Source: Pedobacter cryoconitis
Lineage (GTDB): Bacteria > Bacteroidota > Bacteroidia > Sphingobacteriales > Sphingobacteriaceae
Assembly (NCBI RefSeq): GCF_014200605.1
Contig: NZ_JACHCE010000002.1
Span: 425,300 to 489,299, forward strand
Direction: 5' to 3'
DNA length: 64,000 nucleotides
The notes beneath the pieces were generated by a model. That model had not been told where the DNA came from, made no database searches, and worked only from the letters and a program-made list of their open reading frames with translations. How positions within the stretch are numbered: position 1 is the stretch's first letter; each line of letters starts with the position of its first letter. Of this stretch, positions 27,668 through 35,869 are shown piece after piece. Position numbers and translations under genes: made by a program.

Positions 27668-28975
27668 TTACTCCGAGTCTTTTTTTGCTACTTTGAAGAT
27701 TGATTGCGCCACCTCTTCATCACCCAGGTAAATCCAGATGGCCCCTTTAAGGTATTTACTGAGGGCTGCATTTATTTGCTGAAGGGTTACCCTGTTGATG
27801 CTGACAATTTTATATTCTTCTAATTTGTAATCCCCAAATACTTCTGCTCTTCCCAGGTCACGGACTATAGCAGTGGAGCTTTCCTGGTGTCTGTAGTAGC
27901 TGCTGCGGTGAGACTTTTTTATAACTTCTAAGAAATCAGGGTTATTGATGCCATTGATACGCAGGCTACGATATACTGTGGTTATACCTGTATGGGCTTT
28001 AGCAGGCTGTGTAGTACTCACGAAAATAGAGGTGTAAGGTATTTGCTGCATTTGTATGGTCGCACCAGCAGAATAAGAAAGGCCCTGTTTTGTTCGCAGC
28101 TCATAATGAAGGCTCCCGCTAAGGGCATCTACTCCCAATAAAAAGGCATAGTAATCGGGACTGTTCAGGGTAGGTGCATTTAGGATGCAGTTCATATAGT
28201 TTGTTGCAAGGGAGCGTGACTCCGTTAAGATTTTTTCGCCCTTTAATTCAGTTTGATTGTAGGTGATTGGTGTGTATGGGTATTCCCTGATAGCTGCAAA
28301 TGATGCTGTAATCTTCTTTTCCAGCTCTTCTTTGGTTATTCTTCCTGCAACAACCAGGAACATGTTTTTCTTGTTCAGCAGCTTGTTATGGTAATAAATG
28401 CTTGTACTGTCTGCTGTCTGCCGGCCAATGCTCTCTACTGTACCCATTGGGTCTGTAGCATAGGGAGTGCCGTAAAACATGGCAGCAGCTGAAAGTTGTT
28501 CCATCCTCTCTTCAGGATCGGATTCCTTCGCATGGATCGAAGAGATAGCTTTGGCTTTAAGCTTTTGGAAATCTACAGGGTCAAATATAGGGTTGATGAC
28601 AGCATCAGCAAATAGTTTCCACCCCTGGTCGAAATACTTGTCTGTACAATTCATACTGATTGTTCCGTAGTCTTTTTCTGCATCTCCTTTGATCTCAATC
28701 CCATACTCATCTGCCAGTTCATGATAATCATGGGCACTATAATTTTTTGTTCCACAGGAAGATGCTGCCGCAAGGGCCAGATACTCTATCCCGGCCTGCT
28801 CTGGAGCATAGTTCATTACCCCGCCCCTGTAGTACATACTTATGCTCAGGGTTTCTTTTTGTGTAGGCCTGAAAATTACTTTAAGCCCGTTGACCTCAAA
28901 TAGCCGGGCCTTATTCTGTGCATGAAGCGGGATGATAAAGAAAGATAAAAGTGTTATTAATAGAGAACGTTTCAT
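27668..28975 (-). CDS. M16 family peptidase-like protein, inactive subunit
   Basis: This 435-residue M16 protein has a signal peptide (ends LHAQ) and the paired-domain fold. The zinc motif HxxEH is replaced: aligned with its upstream neighbour, the positions read Glu64, Ala67 and Leu68. The C-terminal half keeps the ELRTKQGLSYSAGA segment typical of the M16 R/Y subdomain. It therefore probably forms the noncatalytic partner of the active M16 protein encoded 12 nt upstream, like the mitochondrial processing peptidase alpha/beta pair. Location is periplasm or cell surface. Confidence 0.87.
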   Translation of the reverse strand: MKRSLLITLLSFFIIPLHAQNKARLFEVNGLKVIFRPTQKETLSISMYYRGGVMNYAPEQAGIEYLALAAASSCGTKNYSAHDYHELADEYGIEIKGDAEKDYGTISMNCTDKYFDQGWKLFADAVINPIFDPVDFQKLKAKAISSIHAKESDPEERMEQLSAAAMFYGTPYATDPMGTVESIGRQTADSTSIYYHNKLLNKKNMFLVVAGRITKEELEKKITASFAAIREYPYTPITYNQTELKGEKILTESRSLATNYMNCILNAPTLNSPDYYAFLLGVDALSGSLHYELRTKQGLSYSAGATIQMQQIPYTSIFVSTTQPAKAHTGITTVYRSLRINGINNPDFLEVIKKSHRSSYYRHQESSTAIVRDLGRAEVFGDYKLEEYKIVSINRVTLQQINAALSKYLKGAIWIYLGDEEVAQSIFKVAKKDSE

Positions 28976-28987
28976 AAAAATGCCTGA

Positions 28988-30352
28988 TTATTTTGAATGG
29001 AAGAATTCCTGAGGTTTAACTTTACTTACACTTTCGCTGTTGAGCATCATTCCAGCGCAATAAGGTTTATCCCTGATGTATTTCCTGATGTAATCAACCA
29101 GATCTTTTCGGGTGATCTTATTCAGGTTTTCTTCGTAATGTAAGTAATAGTCTACAGAGGCTGATGCCCACCAAAAGGATAACAGATGTGAGTAATCTGA
29201 GGTTACTTCTCTTTCTCTTATCTGCTTGATAGAAAGTAAACGTTTAGCTCTTTCAATCTGGGCATCTGATAAATAATCTTCCCGATCCCAAAGCGAAATC
29301 TGCCGCAGCACTTCCTGATAACAAGCTTCAATCTTGTCCGGGTTCGGACTAACCATAAAGCTGATCGGACCGGTATACTTCTGTGTATAATAATTAACAT
29401 CTGCAGTTTGTGCGAGGCCAGAATTGATGAGCGCCTTCTTCATTTTTGATCCGTTCTGATTCACGATGAGTGAGAAGACGTCAGCAGCATAGGTTCCCGG
29501 AATATCCCCCCTGGTATCAGGCCCATGCCAGCTAAATAGTAAATATGGGTTCTGACTGTGCTGTGATTCGACAATATAATAGTCATTGGCCCTGAGTGGC
29601 TTGAACTCAGGAACAGGCCATTTTTGAAAGGGATCTGCACCCAGGCTTTTCCAGCTGCCGAAAATGTTTTCTGCCTGCTGAAAGGCTTCTTCAACATTTA
29701 TATCGCCCGCAATAACCAGAACAGAGTTATCCGGCCAGTAATATTTGTTCTTAATGGAATCCATTTTTGCCGGCGTGGCCGATAAAATTACCTCATGACG
29801 GCCAATCACGTTTTTACGGGAATAATTTTCTCCCCACATATGCCTGGAATTAGCCTCTATCAATGCAAATATGGGAGAAGACTCATGTCTTGTAAATTCA
29901 GCGTTCACAATCTCATTTTCATTCTTCATATCTGCTTTGGCAAATCTTGGAAACCGGATCGCAGAATTCATGAATTTCATACCCTGCTTAAATTTTTCAG
30001 CAGGAAGGGTGAAAAAATAATTGACAACTTCTTCGCGCGTTGTCGCATTGGCATGAATATCCAGCTCATTTATCCTTGCGTTGAAACTATCATAATTGGG
30101 ATAATCTTTATTCGCTTTGAAAAATAAATGCTCATAAAGATGACTCAATCCATTATACTCGTCTGTCTCTGTACAGGAGCCATTTTTACAGGCTATTTCG
30201 AGTGTGACCAATGGGACAGTACTGTCCTGGATCACCAGAATTTCCAGACCATTGGCAAGTTTTTTAGAATGGATGTTTTTGAGCGGTTGCTGAGAGAATG
30301 CTACATTCAGACACATTGTAAACAATGCGGTGAAAAACAGTGAAGAGCGCAT
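28988..30352 (-). CDS. M16 family zinc metallopeptidase, active subunit
   Basis: This 454-residue protein has a signal peptide (ends AFSQ) and an intact zinc site: HLYEH at residues 71-75 (His71, Glu74, His75) and a third ligand near Glu152 (NEIVNAEF). The second domain is also present. It degrades peptides inside a clam-shell of two M16 halves. The inactive partner follows after 12 nt. The substrate is unknown; secreted M16 pairs in Bacteroidota may process imported or surface peptides. Confidence 0.9.
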   Translation of the reverse strand: MRSSLFFTALFTMCLNVAFSQQPLKNIHSKKLANGLEILVIQDSTVPLVTLEIACKNGSCTETDEYNGLSHLYEHLFFKANKDYPNYDSFNARINELDIHANATTREEVVNYFFTLPAEKFKQGMKFMNSAIRFPRFAKADMKNENEIVNAEFTRHESSPIFALIEANSRHMWGENYSRKNVIGRHEVILSATPAKMDSIKNKYYWPDNSVLVIAGDINVEEAFQQAENIFGSWKSLGADPFQKWPVPEFKPLRANDYYIVESQHSQNPYLLFSWHGPDTRGDIPGTYAADVFSLIVNQNGSKMKKALINSGLAQTADVNYYTQKYTGPISFMVSPNPDKIEACYQEVLRQISLWDREDYLSDAQIERAKRLLSIKQIREREVTSDYSHLLSFWWASASVDYYLHYEENLNKITRKDLVDYIRKYIRDKPYCAGMMLNSESVSKVKPQEFFHSK

Positions 30353-30447
30353 AATTATAATTTAGAAATATACAAGAGAATATGCTGCGAATCTATTTAT
30401 AATTCTTGTTAAATAAATATATGTTTACCGAAATAATTCTGGATGTT

Positions 30448-30488
30448 ATAAAAAAAGCATGCCCTTTTAAAGGACATGCTTTTTTTAT
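30448..30488 (-). terminator. Intrinsic terminator of the dipeptidyl peptidase gene
   Basis: A 14-bp perfect outer stem (30448-30461 and 30475-30488) with a short inner stem and flanking A7/T7 tracts lies 60 nt past the stop. The symmetry allows termination in either direction. Confidence 0.85.
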
Positions 30489-30548
30489 ACGGGCTTTAGT
30501 GATAATCGCCTGAGTGTGACTGCAGAATAATTCTGAATCAGACCTCTT

Positions 30549-32666
30549 TTATTTTAATACTTCCTCAGGAGCTGGTTTATCAAGCAGGTTCGTATAATAG
30601 AAGCGTGCGCGTTCTGAAAAGTCATGTTTACTTTTAGCCGGTCTCCAGCTGTGTCTGCCACCAGGGTAAATCATCAGTTCGAAGTGTTTGTTTTCGTCTT
30701 CTAATTTATTGATTAGCTGAATCGTGTTTTGCATGTGAACATTGTCATCCATATCACCGTGCATAATACGTAAAAGACCTTTGTATTTAGGGGTATAGGT
30801 TAATACAGAAGCATTTTTATAGCCTTCCGGGTTTTCTTGTGGTGTATCCATAAAACGTTCTGCATACACGGTGTCATACAGCTCCCAGCTGGTAACCGGC
30901 GCGCCCGAATAACCATAGTCAAAGTAATCTGCTCCAAAAGTCAGGGCCATAGCTGTCATATAACCTCCGTAACTGTGACCAGTGATCAGAAGTTTTTTGT
31001 TGTTTACCCACGGTTTTGCTTTTAGCCATTTCGCCGCAGTGATATAGTCTTTCATTTCCCATTTCCCAAGGTTTCTGTGCATCAGGGCTACGCCTTCTTT
31101 ACCAAATTTACCTGAGGCACGGTGATCGACTTCAATCTGGATGATCCCTTCATTTGCCCACCATTGCAGGTCGGCTTTTTTCCAGGTGTTTTTTACCGTT
31201 CCGGCATTAGGGCCACCATAAATACTGAAGATTACCGGATATTGTTTGGTGGCATCAAAATCAACAGGATAGGTAATTACTGCCGGCAAATTATAACCAT
31301 CATCTGTTGGAATAGTAATCATCTCAGTCTTTCCAATTTTATAGCTGGCGAAATCTGCTGACTTACTGTCTGCAATTTCTTTAATGATCTTTCCGTTGTT
31401 GTCTACCAATGTGCGTTTAGGCGGAGTAGATACATTAGAGTAAGTTGTGATAAACTTACTGCCCGAAGGGGACATTTCTACTTCGTGTGTGTAATCACCA
31501 AAAGTCAGTCTCTTTAAATCTTTACCATTATAGTTTACACGATATAAATCGGTTCTGGTAGAAGCTTCTTTAAAGGCGGTGAAATAAACCACTTTGTTTT
31601 TCTCATCAACTTTAACGAGATCCTTTACCTGCCATTTGCCACTGGTTAAAGGGTTGACCAATTTGCCATCGAGCGTGTACAGGTAATAATGTGCCCATCC
31701 GGTTCTATCGGTTTTTAAGATATAATGTTTTTTATCTTCAAGGTAAGTGATACGGCCATCAAAGTCAAGATCTACCCACGAAGGTTGCTTTTCATCATAA
31801 ATCTCTTTTTTAGCGCCGGTTTCTGGTTTAACAACATAGAATTTCAGGTTGTCCTGTCCACGGTTCATCCATTGTACCATCATATTGCTGCCATCATAAC
31901 TCCAGTATGGCATACCGAAATACTGATCGTCTTTTTCGTTGAAATCTGCCCATACAATATCACCGCCTGCTGTCGGAACAAATCCTATTTTTACTTCCGG
32001 ATTTGGATCTCCAGCTTTAGGGTAACGTGTTTTCTCTACATATCCATGCTGTCCGGTTGATCCGTTAAGGGGGACTACAGGCACTTTTGTATCATCGAAA
32101 TGCATGAAAGCAAGATGTTTGCTATCCGGTGACCACCAGAAAGACCTGTATTCTGTAGGTCTGCCCAATATTTCTTCATAATAAACCCAAGAAGAATAAC
32201 CATTGTAAATGACATCTGTACCGTCATTCGTATATCTGATCTCTTTACCTGTCAATACATTGACTGCGTACAGGTCATTGTTGCGGGTAAAAGCAACATA
32301 TTTACCATCTGGCGAAAGTGTAGGGTTTTTCTCCTTATCCGGATTATTGGTTAAACGTTTAGGTTTGGCTTTGCCATATTGAATATAAACGTCGCTATCG
32401 ATCACCATCACCTCTACATTACTTTTAGACGGTGGGGTATAGGCTGTACGCGCACCAGAGCTGATGTCTATGGTATAGAGTTGATTTTTATCGCCTTTTT
32501 CTACAAAATGGTTTTCATCACTCCAGCCATAAATTTTATTCAGATTAGTGGTCAGAGAGGAGCTGCGCCCCTGTGTTTGCTCAAAATTAAGTCTTTGCTG
32601 CTGTGCCTGCAGGTTGAAACTGATAGATAATCCGACAGCCAGACTAAATAGTAAAGAATTCTTCAT
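30549..32666 (-). CDS. Dipeptidyl peptidase IV (S9B family), secreted
   Basis: This 705-residue protein has a signal peptide (ends LQAQ), an N-terminal beta-propeller (DPPIV_N; for example NPTLSPDGKYVAFTRNNDLY and WSPDSKHLAFMHFDD) and a C-terminal alpha/beta-hydrolase domain. Catalytic parts are GHSYGGYM (Ser), HGDMDDNVH (Asp) and GGRHSW (His). YYEEILGR resembles the Glu-Glu motif that holds the substrate N-terminus in DPP IV. It removes X-Pro or X-Ala dipeptides in the periplasm. It lies beside the M16 pair on the same strand, separated by a terminator. Confidence 0.93.
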   Translation of the reverse strand: MKNSLLFSLAVGLSISFNLQAQQQRLNFEQTQGRSSSLTTNLNKIYGWSDENHFVEKGDKNQLYTIDISSGARTAYTPPSKSNVEVMVIDSDVYIQYGKAKPKRLTNNPDKEKNPTLSPDGKYVAFTRNNDLYAVNVLTGKEIRYTNDGTDVIYNGYSSWVYYEEILGRPTEYRSFWWSPDSKHLAFMHFDDTKVPVVPLNGSTGQHGYVEKTRYPKAGDPNPEVKIGFVPTAGGDIVWADFNEKDDQYFGMPYWSYDGSNMMVQWMNRGQDNLKFYVVKPETGAKKEIYDEKQPSWVDLDFDGRITYLEDKKHYILKTDRTGWAHYYLYTLDGKLVNPLTSGKWQVKDLVKVDEKNKVVYFTAFKEASTRTDLYRVNYNGKDLKRLTFGDYTHEVEMSPSGSKFITTYSNVSTPPKRTLVDNNGKIIKEIADSKSADFASYKIGKTEMITIPTDDGYNLPAVITYPVDFDATKQYPVIFSIYGGPNAGTVKNTWKKADLQWWANEGIIQIEVDHRASGKFGKEGVALMHRNLGKWEMKDYITAAKWLKAKPWVNNKKLLITGHSYGGYMTAMALTFGADYFDYGYSGAPVTSWELYDTVYAERFMDTPQENPEGYKNASVLTYTPKYKGLLRIMHGDMDDNVHMQNTIQLINKLEDENKHFELMIYPGGRHSWRPAKSKHDFSERARFYYTNLLDKPAPEEVLK

Positions 32667-32685
32667 GTTAAAAATTTAGTAGGGG

Positions 32686-32693
32686 CAAACATA
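32686..32693 (-). promoter_or_regulatory. -7 box of the dipeptidyl peptidase gene
   Basis: The minus strand reads TATGTTTG, an exact TAnnTTTG match, 19 nt before the start codon. The -33 element is not evident. Confidence 0.45.
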
Positions 32694-32808
32694 ATAAAGC
32701 TGATGCGCATTATTTGTATTGTTTAACAGATGTTACCATTAGCAATACAGATCTTCAGCCGGGCCCCGGAATTCTTTAAAGGGAGAGCGTTATTCTTACA
32801 GGAGGAAA

Positions 32809-32850
32809 TTATTCTTTAGATGGGTCTGCGTTATTCTTTAGACGGTTCTG
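32809..32850 (-). repeat. 22-bp near-tandem duplication of the 3' end of the DUF4377-META gene
   Basis: The plus-strand blocks 32809-32828 and 32831-32850 match at 18 of 20 positions. The right copy holds the last codons and stop of the gene; the left copy lies just past it. A weaker third copy may lie at 32790-32796. Confidence 0.6.
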
Positions 32851-33574
32851 TTACAGGGCCGGTTTCCAGATCGGACATGCCAAACATCACGACCAGCTTA
32901 TTGCCCTGGTAAAGATTTAAAGTCTGATCGGCAATGTCATATCTGAATGTTCTATCGTTCAGCATATTTACCAAATCGTTTTCCAATCTCATTTTTTCTT
33001 CAGAACAAGCCATCATAGTACTGCCGATCTGTTTAAAAGTGATTGCACCTTTACTGAATTCATAAGCACCAAAAATGTTGTTACAGCCAGCTGAGCCATT
33101 AAACCGCTGATCTTCTCTATGGAAAATCAGGTAGGCAGGGGACTGGTCCTGTGTAATTCCATTCAGCTGGATGAGGTTCCATTTATGGTTAAATACAAAG
33201 TTGGCCTCAGCGGTGTTCTGCTGTGTTCCACTACCCTGAGATATTTTTTGTTGTTTGATTACCCTTTTTAGTTTGTACAGGTACATAGAAGCGTCAGCAG
33301 GAACATTTGTTCTTTTGGTACGGGTAACTAAAAGTGTGTAGCGATAACCTGGTTTATAGCTGAAACCTGTTATCCCGCCATAGAAAAATTCCCAGTCTTT
33401 ACTGGTTCTGTATTTGACCAGGTAGCAGGTTTGCGGCCCCATACCTGTGCAGTTTGCGCGTTCTTCTTTGATCACCATCTGGATATCCTCTGCTTTGGTA
33501 TAACTGGAGAGTCCTGCTATAAAGGCAATGGTCAGAATTAATTTTGTACTGAAATTTTTTAATAGATGTTTCAT
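32831..33574 (-). CDS. DUF4377-META (HslJ-like) secreted protein
   Basis: This 247-residue protein has a signal peptide of about 28 residues. The first domain (about 30-110) has the DUF4377 pattern: ERANCTGMGPQTCYLVKY and WEFFYGGITGFSYKPGYRYTL. The second (about 130-235) is a META/HslJ domain with NHKWNLIQLNG, GSAGCNNIFGAYEF and MACSEEKMRLENDLVNML. META proteins have been linked to stress and antibiotic tolerance, but this fusion has no proven role that I know. Likely periplasmic or surface-exposed. The 3' end is partly duplicated downstream. Confidence 0.83.
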   Translation of the reverse strand: MKHLLKNFSTKLILTIAFIAGLSSYTKAEDIQMVIKEERANCTGMGPQTCYLVKYRTSKDWEFFYGGITGFSYKPGYRYTLLVTRTKRTNVPADASMYLYKLKRVIKQQKISQGSGTQQNTAEANFVFNHKWNLIQLNGITQDQSPAYLIFHREDQRFNGSAGCNNIFGAYEFSKGAITFKQIGSTMMACSEEKMRLENDLVNMLNDRTFRYDIADQTLNLYQGNKLVVMFGMSDLETGPVTEPSKE

Positions 33575-33634
33575 TGTATGTGTATTCTAATTTACGCTAA
33601 CATGATGTACAAATGGGACCATTTCCATAAATAT

Positions 33635-33675
33635 AAAAAAAGGGATGCTCATAAACGATGAACATCCCCATTTTT
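33635..33675 (-). terminator. Intrinsic terminator of ilvE
   Basis: An 11-bp stem (33642-33652 with 33658-33668, one mismatched pair) is followed on the minus strand by seven Ts. It lies 62 nt past the ilvE stop. Confidence 0.75.
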
Positions 33676-33729
33676 ATTTCGAAATTTTTTAGCCTGTAAT
33701 GCTAAACAATCTCTTTGGTTTATTTTGAA

Positions 33730-34794
33730 TTAAATTGCCCGGTTCCAGCCAAATTCATCAGCTGTAACGCCATAGCGGATATCATTTAATTTTTTAGCGA
33801 TTGCAATAGAAACGGTACGTGTAGCAGGATCTGTCAGGTTATATTTTTTACCCTCATAAGTGATCTCGCTGATTTGTGTAACCGTAGCAGCAGTACCTAC
33901 AGCAAAAGCTTCTGTTAATGTACCGTTTTCAATGTTCTCCAGAACTTCCTGTATCATTACCCTTCTTTCCTCTACTTCAATACCCATGCTTTTTGCCAGC
34001 AGGATAATTGTATCTCTTGTTACCCCATCCAGAATGGTTTCACGTACTTCGGGAGTTACAATTTTACCATTGATGACAAACATCAGGTTGGCAGCACCAG
34101 ATTCTTCCAGATACTTGTGTTCTTTAGCGTCTGTCCAGATCAGCTGGTCAAAACCTTCTGCCTGGGCTTCAACTGTCGGAAGCATTGCTCTTGAATAGTT
34201 ACCTGCTGTTTTTGCAGCACCTACACCACCATCCGCAGAACGGGTATAATGTGTTTCAATTTTAACTTTCAGCGGTTTGCTGTAATAAGGGGCACTTGGA
34301 TTAGCAAGGATCACAAACTTATAAGTTGATGATGGTCTGACGCCTAAAACAGGGTCTGTGGCAAACATTACAGGTCTCAGGTATAAAGAATAATTCTCTT
34401 CAGACGGAACCCATGCTTTATCAATATCAAGTAATGCAGCAATACCCTGCATAAATACTTCTTCAGGAATAGTTGCCATCGCCATGCGGACAGCGGATTT
34501 ATTGAAACGTGCAAAGTTCTTATCAGCTCTGAATACACTTACACTGCCATCGGCTTGCTTGTAAGCTTTCAAACCTTCAAAAATTGCCTGTCCATAGTGT
34601 AACGCAGAAATAGCCGGGCTCATTGGAATAGGGCCGTAAGGAAGGATTTCAAAATTCTTCCACTCACCGTCTTCGTAGTCAGCCACGAACATATGGTCTG
34701 TAAAAACTTTTCCAAAAGGCAAGTCAGTGTAATCTGTTTCAGCCAGTCTGGAATGACCAGCTTTTGTGGTTTTTATAGTTAATGTATCTATCAC
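33730..34794 (-). CDS. ilvE: Branched-chain amino-acid aminotransferase
   Basis: This 354-residue fold-type IV PLP enzyme performs the last step of Val, Leu and Ile synthesis and the first step of their breakdown. Visible marks: ALHYGQAIFEGLKAY, FRADKNFARFNKSA, LYLRPVMFATD, GAAKTAGNY with the PLP-binding Lys, and EESGAANLMFV. The length fits the long (class II) branched-chain type. The start is GTG at 34794; there is no in-frame ATG upstream, and the protein begins normally from there. A TAATTTTG box (34817-34824) lies 22 nt before it. Confidence 0.95.
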   Translation of the reverse strand: MIDTLTIKTTKAGHSRLAETDYTDLPFGKVFTDHMFVADYEDGEWKNFEILPYGPIPMSPAISALHYGQAIFEGLKAYKQADGSVSVFRADKNFARFNKSAVRMAMATIPEEVFMQGIAALLDIDKAWVPSEENYSLYLRPVMFATDPVLGVRPSSTYKFVILANPSAPYYSKPLKVKIETHYTRSADGGVGAAKTAGNYSRAMLPTVEAQAEGFDQLIWTDAKEHKYLEESGAANLMFVINGKIVTPEVRETILDGVTRDTIILLAKSMGIEVEERRVMIQEVLENIENGTLTEAFAVGTAATVTQISEITYEGKKYNLTDPATRTVSIAIAKKLNDIRYGVTADEFGWNRAI

Positions 34795-34816
34795 GGTTTC
34801 TCTAATTAAATCAGTA

Positions 34817-34824
34817 CAAAATTA
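34817..34824 (-). promoter_or_regulatory. -7 box of ilvE
   Basis: The minus strand reads TAATTTTG, an exact TAnnTTTG match, 22 nt before the GTG start codon. A -33 TTTG is not seen. Confidence 0.45.
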
Positions 34825-34909
34825 CGAAATATTCGTCTTATAAAATATTTTATTTCTATTTATGACAGTTTTTCGTTGCAAATCAGGTTCGCTGTCATAA
34901 AAAAGGCAT

Positions 34910-35869
34910 TTATTTTTTGATAGTTTTCAGGACGCTCAGTACCCAGGCCTTCCCCCATTCTTCCAGTTGTTCTTCTGTCCACAGAAAGGGGTAAAAGATC
35001 CTCTTCTGAAAACGCGGAGGCAGGTATTTCTGCCAGTTTGTGCCCCCGGTAGCAGCGATATCCACAGGATCTCTTTCCAGGTATCTTACCGCAGATTTAT
35101 AATGTGATAAAGGCCATTCGACATTGACAAACAAATCCAGCTTTCTTAATTCTTCGGCTAACAGGCTTACATCCTGGCCATCGTTAAGGAATTTAGTATA
35201 TAAAATTGAAAAGTTAGTCTGTTCCCGGTCTTTAACCAACTGCAGAAACTGCGCCGCATATTTATTGATAAACTGTTTTAAAGTCAGCGTTTGTTTTCCG
35301 CTGGCCAGTTCGGTTGCTCCAAATTTCCAATAGATGTTTTCAAACTTCTCTTCTATACTTGCACCAGCAAGTTCTTCTCTTTTACTCTTATCAACTAAGC
35401 GGGTAAAATCGGTTGCACAGATTTCTATCATCCGGTACTGACCAGATTGAAAACCACTGGCCGGTAATAATGACATCCTGAATTTAAGGAACTGCTCTTT
35501 TTCCATTCCATCTACCATGACATCAAAAGAACTGGTCAGGGCATTGAAATAGGCATTGATACGTTTCACACGTGCAGTGAAAAATTCTACTGTTAAAGCA
35601 GAATGTTCAGCAATCTGTTTGCATTCATGCAGGCACAGCTTAAAATAAAGCTCTGTAATCTGATGATACATAATGAAAATCTCTTCGTCCGGAAAGGGTG
35701 TTTTAGGGCTCTGAAGACTCAATAAGGTGTCCAGGTGGATATAATCCCAATAGGTTAAGAAATCAGCATAGAGCAGCCCGTCAAGATAGGCAGCCATATC
35801 CTGGCCCATAGCCTCATACTTTTCCTGTAGTTTATCCAGTTTGCTTTTTATTTCTGGTGTCAGTTCCAT
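34910..35869 (-). CDS. kynA: Tryptophan 2,3-dioxygenase
   Basis: This 319-residue heme protein opens the indole ring of L-tryptophan to N-formylkynurenine. Family blocks are DYIHLDTLLSLQ, FIMYHQITELYFKL (active-site His), FRMSLLPASGFQSGQYRMIE (substrate-binding Arg), LSHYKSAVRYL (probable heme-ligand His) and ATGGTNWQKYLPP. Its ATG overlaps the stop of the serB-like gene (TAATG), so translation is probably coupled. No other kynurenine-pathway gene is in the window. Confidence 0.92.
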   Translation of the reverse strand: MELTPEIKSKLDKLQEKYEAMGQDMAAYLDGLLYADFLTYWDYIHLDTLLSLQSPKTPFPDEEIFIMYHQITELYFKLCLHECKQIAEHSALTVEFFTARVKRINAYFNALTSSFDVMVDGMEKEQFLKFRMSLLPASGFQSGQYRMIEICATDFTRLVDKSKREELAGASIEEKFENIYWKFGATELASGKQTLTLKQFINKYAAQFLQLVKDREQTNFSILYTKFLNDGQDVSLLAEELRKLDLFVNVEWPLSHYKSAVRYLERDPVDIAATGGTNWQKYLPPRFQKRIFYPFLWTEEQLEEWGKAWVLSVLKTIKK

